Below are positions 1-8,413 of a stretch of DNA of 64,000 nucleotides, piece after piece. Source of the stretch: Streptosporangium sp. NBC_01495 (GTDB lineage: Bacteria > Actinomycetota > Actinomycetes > Streptosporangiales > Streptosporangiaceae); contig NZ_CP109430.1 in assembly GCF_036250735.1 (NCBI RefSeq), forward strand, positions 5,022,001 to 5,086,000, read 5' to 3'. How positions within the stretch are numbered: position 1 is the first letter of the stretch; every line of letters starts with the position of its first letter. Under the pieces are notes generated by a model. The model searched no databases. It worked only from the letters and a program-made list of their open reading frames with translations, and was not told where the DNA came from. Both the position numbers and the translations under genes were made by a program.

Positions 1-206
1 GCCGACATGCGCGGGTCGGCGAGCAGTCGCCGTGCCTGCGCGTGCCCGGTCACCATCCAGATGGACTTTCCGTCCCACAGCCGTACCCGGTGCAGTGTTC
101 CCCGCTCCCCCAGGTCCTGGTAGCCGGAGGACGGCTGCCAGGGACAGCTCCGGTCCTGGGGGTAGGCGAAGAGCCGCTCGTCCTCGGCCGGGATGGGAGT
201 GTTCAC
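1..206 (-). CDS. Cytochrome P450, N-terminal part (cut by window edge)
   Basis: This is the first 68 residues of a P450. The sequence opens with a GTG start (MNTPIPAEDERLF...) preceded by AGGAGG nine bases upstream. It resembles the N-terminus of the complete P450 at 1711-2898: both contain a Cys-Pro-rich start, a GYQ(D/E)(L/I)GERG segment and WMVTG. That layout is usual in CYP105-like actinobacterial P450s. The heme-binding and I-helix regions lie outside the window, so activity cannot be judged. It is the last gene visible in the leftward tetronate cluster. It probably oxidises the polyketide using the ferredoxin at 1498-1704; abyssomicin-type clusters typically carry two P450s and one ferredoxin. 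The substrate position is unknown. Confidence 0.85.
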   Translation of the reverse strand, partial: MNTPIPAEDERLFAYPQDRSCPWQPSSGYQDLGERGTLHRVRLWDGKSIWMVTGHAQARRLLADPRMS

Positions 207-267
207 GATGTGGTGCCTCCTGTCGTCTCGTTTCCGCTCGTCTCCGTGTGGGCGTGAGAGGGGATGG

Positions 268-1440
268 TCAGCTCGCCGGTTCGGGTGAAGGTGAAGGGGT
301 GTCCGGCTGTAGCGCGCCGGCGACCGGCCGGGGCGGGGGGCCAGGGCGGGGGCGGGCCCACGCGCGCATGGCGGGTTCCTCGACGAGGCGGTTCAGCGCC
401 CACGCCACCACCGTCGTGACCCCGAACAGGACCGTGATGACACCGAGGGCGGCCGGAGCGTCCCATGTCCGGCCGGCGCCGATCGCGATGTGCCCGAAAT
501 GCAGGACCAGGAAGTGCGCCAGGTAGGACGCGTACGAGATCCCGCCCAGCCACTGCAGGGTCCGGCCGCGGAACGGCGTGGGCGCGCCCCGCTCGTCCGC
601 GGCGGCCACGGCCGCGATCAGCAGGGCCAGTGGCAGGGCGATCGTCGCGGTGAGCCCGTAGACGCTCGGCCACAGGTACGCCTGCAGGGCGAATCCGGCC
701 GCCAGGACCAGTAGCGCCCGGCCCACGCCCAGCGGGATCCACCGGCCCGTCAGCACGATGCGGGCCATGATGATGCCGAGGACGAAGTCCAGCGCCCGGA
801 TCGGCGGGAAGGAGACCAGGAACCAGTTCTGCACGAACGACATGTCCTGGCCGGGCAGCCGGGGCGTCCCGGGCAGGGCGAGGAGGGCGACGGCGGGAAG
901 CAGCGCGATCACGGCGGCGACGGCGCCGGCCGCCCACCACAGCCGCCGGACGGGGATCCTGCGGACGAGCGCGTGCAGGAAGGGGAAGGCCAGGTAGAAG
1001 AGCAGGTCGCAGGCGAGGGACCAGGTGACGACGTTGATCGTGATGACCACGTCCATCTGGGGGAGCCAGGTGTGCACGAGCAGCAGGCTCGGCAGCAGCT
1101 TGGGCAGGTCCACGGCCTGGCCCGCCCACACGGCCAGGCCGAGCGCGGCCAGCCAGGTCACCACGTGGACCGGGTAGACCTTGACCAGGCGCCGGCGCCA
1201 GAAGCCCGTCCTGGACTGCCCCTCCCGCGCCGACCAGGTCAGCACGAACCCGCTCAGCACGAAGAAGAACTCCACCCCGAGCCAGCCCGAGGCGAAGGCG
1301 AAGGTCTGCAGGGAGGCGGCGGTCTCCTGGTGGAAGAAACCCAGGACGCAGGCGTGGCACACGAACACCAGGAACGCCGCCACGAATCTCATCCCGGTCA
1401 ACGAGGGAAGCCGCACGGCCTCCCGCGACGAGTGCGTCAT
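268..1440 (-). CDS. Acyltransferase-3 family membrane O-acyltransferase
   Basis: This 390-residue integral membrane protein has the acyltransferase-3 (OafA/MdmB) pattern. The N-terminus reads SLTGMRFVAAFLVFVCHA, with the conserved R and H of this family, followed by an FFVLSGFVLTWS segment and about ten hydrophobic helices. The C-terminal tail is proline-rich and polar. In macrolide clusters, relatives such as MdmB/AcyB1 attach acetyl or propionyl groups to a sugar or aglycone hydroxyl. Here it sits between a ferredoxin and a P450 in the same direction, so acylation of a P450-installed hydroxyl on the tetronate product is a reasonable inference. GGAG lies about 12 bases before the ATG, slightly far. 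A cell-surface polysaccharide O-acetylase role cannot be excluded. Confidence 0.8.
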   Translation of the reverse strand: MTHSSREAVRLPSLTGMRFVAAFLVFVCHACVLGFFHQETAASLQTFAFASGWLGVEFFFVLSGFVLTWSAREGQSRTGFWRRRLVKVYPVHVVTWLAALGLAVWAGQAVDLPKLLPSLLLVHTWLPQMDVVITINVVTWSLACDLLFYLAFPFLHALVRRIPVRRLWWAAGAVAAVIALLPAVALLALPGTPRLPGQDMSFVQNWFLVSFPPIRALDFVLGIIMARIVLTGRWIPLGVGRALLVLAAGFALQAYLWPSVYGLTATIALPLALLIAAVAAADERGAPTPFRGRTLQWLGGISYASYLAHFLVLHFGHIAIGAGRTWDAPAALGVITVLFGVTTVVAWALNRLVEEPAMRAWARPRPGPPPRPVAGALQPDTPSPSPEPAS

Positions 1441-1497
1441 ATTTTCTGCTTTCTCCGGACGGCCTCCGTGCGGGGCCGGTCCGGACCTGTGGGAAGG

Positions 1498-1704
1498 TCA
1501 GCCCTCCGGTGGTTTCTCGCTGATCCGGATGGCCTGTGCCGGGCAGAGGAAGGCGGCCCTGCGGACCAGCGCCTCCTCCTCCGGCGCGGGCGACGGGGTG
1601 AGCACGACGACCAGGCCGTCATCGTCCTGGTCGAAGACGTCGGAGGTGGCGGCCATGCAGCGCCCGCCGCTGATGCAGCGCTCCCGATCCGCCCGCACCC
1701 ACAT
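1498..1704 (-). CDS. [3Fe-4S]-type ferredoxin
   Basis: This is a 68-residue single-cluster ferredoxin. Cysteines fall in CISGGRC (residues 10-16) and in the C-terminal FLCPAQAI motif. The order and spacing are those of the small 3Fe-4S ferredoxins that serve actinobacterial CYP105 enzymes. It begins six bases after the stop of the P450 at 1711-2898, so the two are almost certainly co-transcribed and form a redox pair; it may also serve the P450 at 1-206. In abyssomicin-type clusters the equivalent is AbyW. No ferredoxin reductase is visible in the window, so electrons must come from an enzyme encoded elsewhere. Confidence 0.88.
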   Translation of the reverse strand: MWVRADRERCISGGRCMAATSDVFDQDDDGLVVVLTPSPAPEEEALVRRAAFLCPAQAIRISEKPPEG

Positions 1705-1710
1705 CCGGCG

Positions 1711-2898
1711 TCACCACTCGACCGGCAGCTGCAGCACCCGCTGCACGGTGCCCGCGCCGAGGATGGGCAGCTCGTCCACGGGCACGGCCAGCCGTAGTCC
1801 CGGGATCCGGGTCAGCAGCTGGTGCAGGGCGATCTCCAGTTCGAGCCGGGCCAGGTTCTGGCCGAGGCACTGGTGGATGCCGAACCCGAAGGTGAGGTGA
1901 TGGGTGTCCTCGCGCAGGACGTCGAACTCGTGGGCCCGCAGGTGCACCTGATCGTCCCGGTTGGCCAGCGTGCCCGAGACGAGCACCCCCTCCCCCTCCC
2001 GGATGAGGTGACCCGCGATCTCGATGTCCCCCTTCGCGACGCGGGTCGCGACGAGGTCCGTGGTCGCGATGTAGCGCAGGAGTTCCTCGATCGCGCCGGG
2101 CAGGCGGGCGGTGTCCTCCCGCACCCGCGCCAGCTGGTCCGGGTGCTCCAGCAGCGTGATGATGCCCAGCGCGAGGGACGAGGAGGTCGTCTCGTGGGCG
2201 GCGATCAGGAGCACCAGCGCGATCGAGACCAGTTCGTCGTGTCCGACGTCGCCGGGGATGACCCGCTCCCGCACCAGCGTGCCGAGCAGGCCGTCGGTGG
2301 GTTCCTTGATCTGCGCGGCCACCAGCCGGTCGATGTAGTCGACCAGGTCCTGGGCCGCCGTCGCCGACTCCTCCTCGGTGCCCAGCATCACCTTGCCGCT
2401 GGCGTCCTGGAAGAAGTCGTGGTCCTCGTACGGGACGCCGAGATGGCGGCAGATCACCAGGGACGGGAGCGGCACCGCGAGCATCGGCACCAGGTCGGCG
2501 GGAGAGCCGTGGTCGATGATCGCGTCGATGTACCCGGACACGATGTCCTCGAGCTGGGGGCGCATCCCGCGGACCGTCCTGAGGCTGAAATGCGGGTTGA
2601 GATAGCGCCGGTAGGTGTCGTGAACGGGCGGGTCCATGGCGATGAGCGCCAGGTTGCGGGCGATCTGCGAGCGGAACCTGGGCGCGACGATGGGGAACCC
2701 GGGATGGGTGCGTTGCGAGGACAGGTTGGGGTGGGTCAGGATCTCCCGCGACTCCCGGTACCCCGTCACCATCCACGCCTCGCGGCCGTCGAAGAGCGTC
2801 ACCTTGAGCACCGGTCCCCGCTCACCGATCTCCTGGTATCCGGGCGGCGGCTCGTAGGGACATGTGCGTTTCTGCGGATACGGCGGAGCTTCCGTCAT
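1711..2898 (-). CDS. Cytochrome P450 (CYP105-like)
   Basis: This is a complete P450 of 395 residues. The I-helix motif AAHETTS lies at residues 233-239, with Ala where Gly is commoner. The ExxR motif is EELLR at 271-275, and the heme-binding loop FGFGIHQCLG has the proximal Cys at 344. I chose the ATG at 2898 because GGATGGAA lies at a good distance; a longer frame from 2958 lacks a ribosome site. The ferredoxin follows after six bases. By position in a tetronate cluster it is a tailoring oxidase, the counterpart of AbyV or AbyX (hydroxylation or epoxidation of the cyclohexene or polyene). Which of the two it matches cannot be settled by eye. Confidence 0.93.
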   Translation of the reverse strand: MTEAPPYPQKRTCPYEPPPGYQEIGERGPVLKVTLFDGREAWMVTGYRESREILTHPNLSSQRTHPGFPIVAPRFRSQIARNLALIAMDPPVHDTYRRYLNPHFSLRTVRGMRPQLEDIVSGYIDAIIDHGSPADLVPMLAVPLPSLVICRHLGVPYEDHDFFQDASGKVMLGTEEESATAAQDLVDYIDRLVAAQIKEPTDGLLGTLVRERVIPGDVGHDELVSIALVLLIAAHETTSSSLALGIITLLEHPDQLARVREDTARLPGAIEELLRYIATTDLVATRVAKGDIEIAGHLIREGEGVLVSGTLANRDDQVHLRAHEFDVLREDTHHLTFGFGIHQCLGQNLARLELEIALHQLLTRIPGLRLAVPVDELPILGAGTVQRVLQLPVEW

Positions 2899-2990
2899 TT
2901 CCATCCTTCGGCCAGACAAGAAAGGAACGGCGCCATTGCCGTGCGACGACAACGACATTAGGCAGGAACGAAATATGGGGCAAGGCCGGT

Positions 2991-4769
2991 TCAGCGAGGT
3001 TTAAGAATTGCTTGTGCGTCGGCCGGACCAGCCCGATGGAGCTGGGGAACCGCGTCCAGAAGGGCCTTTGTGTATTGGTGCTCCGGGGCTTCGAATACCT
3101 TTCTCGTGTCGCCGTACTCGACCACTCTCCCGTCTTTCATCACCACCACTTCGTGACTGATCCGGCGGACGACGCCCAGGTCGTGGGAAATGAATACGTA
3201 GGCCACGCCGAGCCTTTCCTGGACGTCGGCCAGGACGTCGAGCACCTGCGCCTGGATCACCGCGTCCAGGGCCGAGACCGGTTCGTCGCAGATGATGACG
3301 TCCGGTCGCGGGGCGAGCGCCCGCGCGATGGCGAGGCGCTGCCGCTGGCCTCCGGACAGCTCCCGTGCCCGCCGGCCGAGCACCTCCTCGTCGAGGCCGA
3401 CGTGCTCCAGCAGCTCCGCCACCCGCCGCGCGCGTTCGGCGGCGGGGACGCGCTCGGCGCGCAGCGGCTCCTCGAGGAGCCGTCGCGCGGTGTACCGGGG
3501 ATCGAAGGAGGCCAGCGGGTGCTGGTAGATCATCTGAATCCGGCGGCGGGCCGTCCGCCGCTCGGGGCCGCGCAGCTCGGTCCAGGGCCGCCCGTTCACC
3601 TCGACCCGGCCGGCGTCCGGCGCGACCAGTCCCAGCAGCAGTCGGCCCACGGTCGTCTTGCCCGACCCCGACTCGCCGACGATCCCGAGCGTCTCACCGG
3701 CCCGTACCTCGACCGACACCTCGTCCACCGCGGTGAACGCGCCCCTGCCCGGCAGCCGGTACCTCTTGACCAGCCCGTCGGCGCGCAGCACCACCCGTCC
3801 GGGACCGGGGTCCGGTCCGGCGGGCGCGGCGCCCCGCGCGGGCCCGCGTCCCTGCCCGAGCGCGGCGGCGACCAGGGTCCTGGTGTAGGGGTGGGACGGC
3901 GCCTGGAGCACCTGCCGCGCCGGGCCGTCCTCGACGAACCGCCCGTCCTTCATCACGTACACGTGGTCGGCGATCTCCGTGACGACACCGAGGTCGTGGC
4001 TGATGAGCAGGATCGCCGTGCCTTCGCCCGCCCGCTCGCGCAGCAGCCGGAGCACCTGCCGCTGCACCGTCGCGTCCAGCGCCGTCGTCGGCTCGTCGGC
4101 GATCAGCAGGTCCGGCCGCGCGGCCAGGGCCGAGGCGATCAGGGCGCGTTGCCGCAGCCCGCCCGACATCTCGTGCGAGTACTGCCGGGCCCGGCTCCCG
4201 GGCAGGGGGACGCCCACCGAGTCGAGCAGCCGTACGACCTCGTCGCCGATCTGTCCCGCGGGCACGATCCGGTGCTCGCGCAGGGGCTCGGCCACCTCGG
4301 CGCCGACGCGGCGCAGCGGGTCGAGGGAGCCCAGGGCGTCCTGCAGGACGAAGCCGATGCGCCGCCCTCGCAGCGCGCGCCAGCGGCGGCCCCGTACCCG
4401 GCGCAGGTCGAGCCCGCCGAACACGAGTTCCCCGGCCCGCACGTCGGCACCGTCGCCGGCCAGTCCCACCAGGCTGCGCGCCGTGACGCTCTTGCCGGAG
4501 CCGGACTCACCGACGATCGCCACCACCTGCCCGCGGTCGATCCGGAAGGACACGCCCCGCACCGCGTCGACGTGCCCGCGGCCCGTCGCGAAGGCGACGG
4601 TGAGGTCCCGGACGGAGAGCAGCTGCCTCGGGTTCCCGGGTACCGGGCTCATGTCCGTCTCCGCTCGATCCGCCGTCTCCGCCGCGTCCCCGGAAGCCGG
4701 GCCCATGTCCGCCCCCGTTCGGTCCACCGTCTCCACCGTCTCCGCCGCGTCCCCGGAGGCCGGGCTCAT
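2991..4769 (-). CDS. Oligopeptide-type ABC transporter, two ATPase domains fused
   Basis: This 592-residue protein fuses DppD-like and DppF-like ATPases. Domain 1 has Walker A GESGSGKS, signature MSGGLRQRA and Walker B LLIADEPTTALD. Domain 2 has Walker A GESGSGKT, signature LSGGQRQRL and Walker B VIICDEPVSALD. The start at 4769 overlaps the permease stop as ATGA. The first ~40 residues are low-complexity and repeat a PASGDAAET-type unit, and two further in-frame ATGs (MGPAS, MSPVP) could be used. It energises the two permeases just upstream in the operon. Comparable four-gene oligopeptide-type transporters occur in abyssomicin-type clusters (AbyF1-F4), where export, uptake or self-resistance is proposed. 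Confidence 0.9.
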   Translation of the reverse strand: MSPASGDAAETVETVDRTGADMGPASGDAAETADRAETDMSPVPGNPRQLLSVRDLTVAFATGRGHVDAVRGVSFRIDRGQVVAIVGESGSGKSVTARSLVGLAGDGADVRAGELVFGGLDLRRVRGRRWRALRGRRIGFVLQDALGSLDPLRRVGAEVAEPLREHRIVPAGQIGDEVVRLLDSVGVPLPGSRARQYSHEMSGGLRQRALIASALAARPDLLIADEPTTALDATVQRQVLRLLRERAGEGTAILLISHDLGVVTEIADHVYVMKDGRFVEDGPARQVLQAPSHPYTRTLVAAALGQGRGPARGAAPAGPDPGPGRVVLRADGLVKRYRLPGRGAFTAVDEVSVEVRAGETLGIVGESGSGKTTVGRLLLGLVAPDAGRVEVNGRPWTELRGPERRTARRRIQMIYQHPLASFDPRYTARRLLEEPLRAERVPAAERARRVAELLEHVGLDEEVLGRRARELSGGQRQRLAIARALAPRPDVIICDEPVSALDAVIQAQVLDVLADVQERLGVAYVFISHDLGVVRRISHEVVVMKDGRVVEYGDTRKVFEAPEHQYTKALLDAVPQLHRAGPADAQAILKPR

Positions 4770-5566
4770 GTCCGCCCCCGCTCGATCCGCCGCTGCAGGT
4801 GCCCGCCGACGACGGTGACGGCCAGGACCGCGACGGTGATGGCGACCCCGGGGAACGCCGCCGGCCACCAGGCGATCGCGAGAAACTCCTGGCTGTCGGC
4901 CAGCATCGCGCCCCACTCCGCGGTCGGCGGCTGGGGGCCGAGGCCCACGAAGCTCAGCGAGGAGCCCGCCACGATCATCGCTCCCAGGGTCACCGTCGCC
5001 AGCACCATGACCGGGCCGAGCGCGTTGGGCAGGATGTGCCGCAGGACCACCTGGGCGCGCGACCAGCCGAACCCGTGGGCCGCCTCGACGTAGTGCGCTC
5101 CGCGCAGCCTGATCACCTCCGCGCGGGTCACCCGGGCGAAGCCCGGCAGGGAGATCACCGCCAGGCCCACACTGGCCGGGCCGCCGCCGGGTCCCAGGAC
5201 CGCGACGACCAAAAACACCAGCAGCAGGCCCGGGACGGAGAGGATCACGTCGAGCGACCTGCTGAGCACCTGGTCCATGGCCCGGCCGAGCTGGGCGGCG
5301 GCGACCCCGACCAGGACGCCCGCGACCAGCGCCAGCCCGACCGCGCCGGCGCCTATCAGCAGGGAGGGGCCGGCTCCGTGCACGATCCTGGCGTACAGGT
5401 CCCGGCCGTTCTGGTCGGTGCCGAGCCAGTGCGCGCCGCTCGGCGGCTGCAGCGTCGCGTTCAGGTCCGCCGCGTCAGGGTCCGTCCCGGTGAACAGCGA
5501 CGGGAAGAGCGCCATCACGGCCAGTAGCGCCAGCACGATCGCCCCGGGCCAGAAACTCTTGGCCAT
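4766..5566 (-). CDS. ABC transporter permease, DppC/OppC type
   Basis: This 266-residue inner-membrane permease is of the dipeptide/oligopeptide type. It opens with a short N-terminal helix and the family landmark HWLGTDQNGRDLYARIVHGA. The permease loop (EAAHGFGWSRAQVVLRHILPNALGPV) is characteristic, and about six helices are visible. The ATG at 5566 lies two bases after the stop of the preceding permease and has GGGGAG upstream. The 3' end overlaps the ATPase start by four bases. A much longer open frame extends upstream but only reads through the neighbouring gene. It forms the heterodimeric channel with the protein encoded at 5569-6567. Confidence 0.9.
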   Translation of the reverse strand: MAKSFWPGAIVLALLAVMALFPSLFTGTDPDAADLNATLQPPSGAHWLGTDQNGRDLYARIVHGAGPSLLIGAGAVGLALVAGVLVGVAAAQLGRAMDQVLSRSLDVILSVPGLLLVFLVVAVLGPGGGPASVGLAVISLPGFARVTRAEVIRLRGAHYVEAAHGFGWSRAQVVLRHILPNALGPVMVLATVTLGAMIVAGSSLSFVGLGPQPPTAEWGAMLADSQEFLAIAWWPAAFPGVAITVAVLAVTVVGGHLQRRIERGRT

Positions 5567-5568
5567 GG

Positions 5569-6567
5569 CTAGCTCCCCGCCTCTCGCGTCCTGGGGTCGA
5601 TCATCCAGACGAGGATGTCGACCACGATGTTGACCAGCACGAACACGACCGCGGTGAGCAGCACGATCGCGATCACCACGGGCATGTCCTTGTTCTCCAC
5701 CGCGAACAGCACCAGCCGGCCGATCCCCTGCCGGGAGAAGACGATCTCGATGATCACCGCGCCCCCGATGAGCGAGCCGGCGATCCAGCCCAGGAGCGTG
5801 GTGGCGGGCAGCAGCGCGTGCCGCAGCACGTGCCGCAGGCGCAGCGCGAGCTCGCCGATGCCCCGCGTGCGGGCGGTCACCACGAACGGCTCCTCCAGCG
5901 CGCGCAGCAGCCCGTCCCGCAGCACCCCCGTCATCACCGCGACCGGCCCGGCGGCCAGCGCGGCGGTCGGCAGCACGAGGCCGGAGAGGGAGGAGGACCC
6001 GATGGCCGGGAACCAGTGCAGGTTGAAGGAGAACACCGTGAGCAGCAGCAGTCCGAGCCAGAAGGGCGGCAGCGCCACCACCAGCGACTCGGCCGCGGAG
6101 AACGACGACCGCACCCACCACCGGCGGTTCGCGCTCACCACCGCGAGCAGGACGGAGGCGACCAGCGTGACCAGCAGGGTCGCCAGGACCAGCAGCAGGG
6201 TGTGGGGGAGCTGGGATCCGATCGCGTCCCACACCGGCCTGCGCAGCACGTACGACTCGCCGAACTCACCCTGCGCGATCCTGCCGAGGTAGGCCAGGTA
6301 CTGCGTCGCGAGCGGGTCGTCGAGCCGGTAGTCGGCGATGATCCGGGCGCGCACCTCCGGGGTCACGGCGGACCTGGCGAGCAGCACGTCGGCGGTGCCG
6401 CCCGGCATCACCCGCAGCAGCAGGAACGTCGCCGTGACCGCTCCCCACAGCACGGCGGCCGAGGCGGCCACGCGCACCAGCACGAGACGCGCCGGGCCGG
6501 TGCGGCGGCGTGGAGGAGGGTCCACGGCCACCGCCTCGGCCACGGGCGCCTTCAGGACGCCAGCCAT
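5569..6567 (-). CDS. ABC transporter permease, DppB/OppB type
   Basis: This 332-residue permease has the usual DppB architecture. A first helix is followed by an extracellular loop containing RVMPGGTADVLLAR and YRLDDPLATQYLAYLGRIAQGEFGESY, then five more helices. The cytoplasmic loop VVTARTRGIGELALRLRHVLRHALLP is the EAA-like contact with the ATPase. The start overlaps the end of the binding-protein gene by 16 bases, showing translational coupling. With 4766-5566 it makes the membrane channel of the cluster's transporter. The N-terminal ~25 residues are proline- and arginine-rich and probably cytoplasmic. Confidence 0.9.
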   Translation of the reverse strand: MAGVLKAPVAEAVAVDPPPRRRTGPARLVLVRVAASAAVLWGAVTATFLLLRVMPGGTADVLLARSAVTPEVRARIIADYRLDDPLATQYLAYLGRIAQGEFGESYVLRRPVWDAIGSQLPHTLLLVLATLLVTLVASVLLAVVSANRRWWVRSSFSAAESLVVALPPFWLGLLLLTVFSFNLHWFPAIGSSSLSGLVLPTAALAAGPVAVMTGVLRDGLLRALEEPFVVTARTRGIGELALRLRHVLRHALLPATTLLGWIAGSLIGGAVIIEIVFSRQGIGRLVLFAVENKDMPVVIAIVLLTAVVFVLVNIVVDILVWMIDPRTREAGS

Positions 6568-8243
6568 GCGCCGTACAGGTCGGGCGTGCCGTCGGCGTTG
6601 AAGCCGATCTCCCGGACGCCGTCGCGCACGGTCACCGTGGACAGGGGTGAGTAGACGGGCAGGACCGCGGCGTCCTCGGTGATGAGCTTCTGCACCTCGG
6701 CGTAGGCGCGGTGCTGCTCGGCCTGGTCCTTGGCGTCGAGCGCGCGCCGGAAACCGGCCTCCACCGCCGGGTTGTCGTAGCGTGCCATGTTGTTGCTGAT
6801 CCCGCGCTCGGGCGTGGGGATGTTGTCCGCGCCGAACAGGACGCGCAGCACGTCCGGGCCGGGGGCGGTGAAGCTGGTGTCGATCAGTTCGTAGTCACCG
6901 GCCAGCAGGCGTTTGACGAAGGTCCCGCCGTCGAGGTTCTCCTCGACCAGTTCGACGCCGAGCTGCTTGGCCGCGGACTGGATCTGCGTGGCGAGGTTGG
7001 CCACGGATCCGTCGGACCACATGTGGCGCAGGGTCAGCCGCCTGCCGTCCTTCGTCCGGTATCCGGCCTCGTCGCGCCCGGTCCAACCGGCCTGGTCGAG
7101 CAGCCGCGCCGCGCCGGCCGGGTCGTGGGCGTACGCCTGGGCCAGCGAGCCGTCGTAGCCGGGCGTACCGGCCGAGAGCACGCCCTGGGCCCCCTTGTAC
7201 ACCCCGAAGTAGACGTTCCGTACGATCTGTCCCCAGTCGATGCCGGCACGCAGCGCCCTGCGCACGTTCACGTCGCTGAGCGGGCCGTTCGCGGTGTTCG
7301 GCCAGTAGCTGTAGTTGATCCCGGGGTAGGGCGTCGAGTGCAGCGTGAACCCGGGCAGGTTCTTGACGGTGTTGAGGCTCGTCGGCGACAGCGCGGTGAC
7401 CGCGTCGACCTGGCCGCTGGTGAGGGCGCCCAGCCGGGCCGCGTTGTCCGGCACGACCTTGACCTCGATCCGGTCCAGCCGCGCCTGGCCCTGGCGCCCC
7501 TCCGGCGCCGAGTTGTAGGAGGTGTTCCTGACGTAGTCGATGCCCTTCTGCGGCACGAACCCCGTGTCACTGCGGAACGGGCCGGTTCCGACGATCTTCG
7601 CGCACAGCGTGGAGGGGGAGCCCTTGAGCGTGCGGGGGGATTGGATGCCCAGGTTGGGCAGGGCCAGCGCGCCGAGGAATCCCGAGTCGGGCCGCTTGAG
7701 CCTGACCTCGACCGTGGAGGGGCCGGCGGCCTTGGCCGACCGGTAGGCCGCGAGCAGGCTGCCGGCGAGCAGCGACTTCGTCTTCGGGTCCACCACGTGG
7801 TCGAGGTTGTCGACCACCGCCTGGGCGTCGAACCTCTCCCCGTCGGTGAACGTCACGCCCTGGCGGAGTTCGAAGGTGTAGGCCAGCCGGTCCGGCGAGA
7901 CCTTCCAGCTCGTGGCCAGCCAGGGACGGATGCTCCCCTGCGCGTCCTGGTGGACCAGCGAGTCCAGGATCGGCCGGGTGAGCGCACGGGCGGACTCGGT
8001 GGGGCTCTGGTGCGGGTCCAGGCACTCCGGTTCCTTCTCGACGGCCAGGCGCAGCGTGCCGCCGCTCCTGGGCTCCCCGGTGGCGCTCGCGCCCCCTGTC
8101 GTGGCGCTCCCGCCCCCCGTCGTGGCGCCGTCCGCGCCGGCGGAGCATGCGGTGGCCAGTGCCAGCGTCAACGCGGCGGCCCCTGCCGTGGTGGCAGGCT
8201 TGCGTGACCGGGACCTCGTAGCAGCACCCATCCTCATCCTCAT
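6552..8243 (-). CDS. Extracellular solute-binding lipoprotein (SBP family 5)
   Basis: This is a 563-residue family-5 (OppA/DppA-like) binding protein. It begins with a basic segment and a hydrophobic stretch ending in LATACSAG, a lipobox with the lipidated Cys near residue 33. A Gly/Thr/Ser-rich tether follows. The mature part holds GTLRLAVEKEPECLDPH, PWLATSWKVSPDRLAYTFELRQGVTFTDG and DVNVRRALRAGIDW, all typical of the family. Three ATGs (8243, 8237, 8231) are in frame; the third has the best purine-rich leader, so the protein may be four residues shorter. It is the first gene of the transporter operon and captures the ligand, whose identity is unknown. Confidence 0.9.
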   Translation of the reverse strand: MRMRMGAATRSRSRKPATTAGAAALTLALATACSAGADGATTGGGSATTGGASATGEPRSGGTLRLAVEKEPECLDPHQSPTESARALTRPILDSLVHQDAQGSIRPWLATSWKVSPDRLAYTFELRQGVTFTDGERFDAQAVVDNLDHVVDPKTKSLLAGSLLAAYRSAKAAGPSTVEVRLKRPDSGFLGALALPNLGIQSPRTLKGSPSTLCAKIVGTGPFRSDTGFVPQKGIDYVRNTSYNSAPEGRQGQARLDRIEVKVVPDNAARLGALTSGQVDAVTALSPTSLNTVKNLPGFTLHSTPYPGINYSYWPNTANGPLSDVNVRRALRAGIDWGQIVRNVYFGVYKGAQGVLSAGTPGYDGSLAQAYAHDPAGAARLLDQAGWTGRDEAGYRTKDGRRLTLRHMWSDGSVANLATQIQSAAKQLGVELVEENLDGGTFVKRLLAGDYELIDTSFTAPGPDVLRVLFGADNIPTPERGISNNMARYDNPAVEAGFRRALDAKDQAEQHRAYAEVQKLITEDAAVLPVYSPLSTVTVRDGVREIGFNADGTPDLYGAWLAS

Positions 8244-8330
8244 CGCTCAGACGTCGTCTCACGCCGGAGGCGGTTCTCCGGCTGGACACACAGTGCTCGG
8301 CGGTTCTAAAGCCGGACTGAACGCGGGTGA

Positions 8331-8376
8331 GGACAGGCGAGGACAGGTGAGGGCAGGCGAGGGCAGGCGAGGGCAC
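8331..8376. repeat. 10-bp tandem repeat upstream of the transporter operon
   Basis: Four and a half copies of GG(A/G)CAGG(C/T)GA lie between the solute-binding-protein gene and the terminator hairpin of the monooxygenase gene. The array falls in the probable leader or promoter region of the ABC operon. Copy number may vary between strains. No regulatory function is evident. Confidence 0.8.
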
Positions 8377-8380
8377 TGCC

Positions 8381-8404
8381 GGCCGGTGCTGGGGCGCACC
8401 GGCC
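8381..8404 (-). terminator. Hairpin terminator after the flavin monooxygenase
   Basis: GGCCGGTGC and GCACCGGCC form a perfect 9-bp stem with a 6-base loop. It lies ten bases beyond the stop codon of the gene at 8414-9400. There is no strong U-tract, as usual in high-GC actinomycetes. It separates the monooxygenase transcript from the ABC-transporter operon. Confidence 0.65.
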
Positions 8405-8413
8405 CGTGCGGAC

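Noticed and set aside
2862-5093. Long plus-strand frame opposite the P450 and ABC genes
   Set aside because: Antisense shadow; low-complexity translation without domains.
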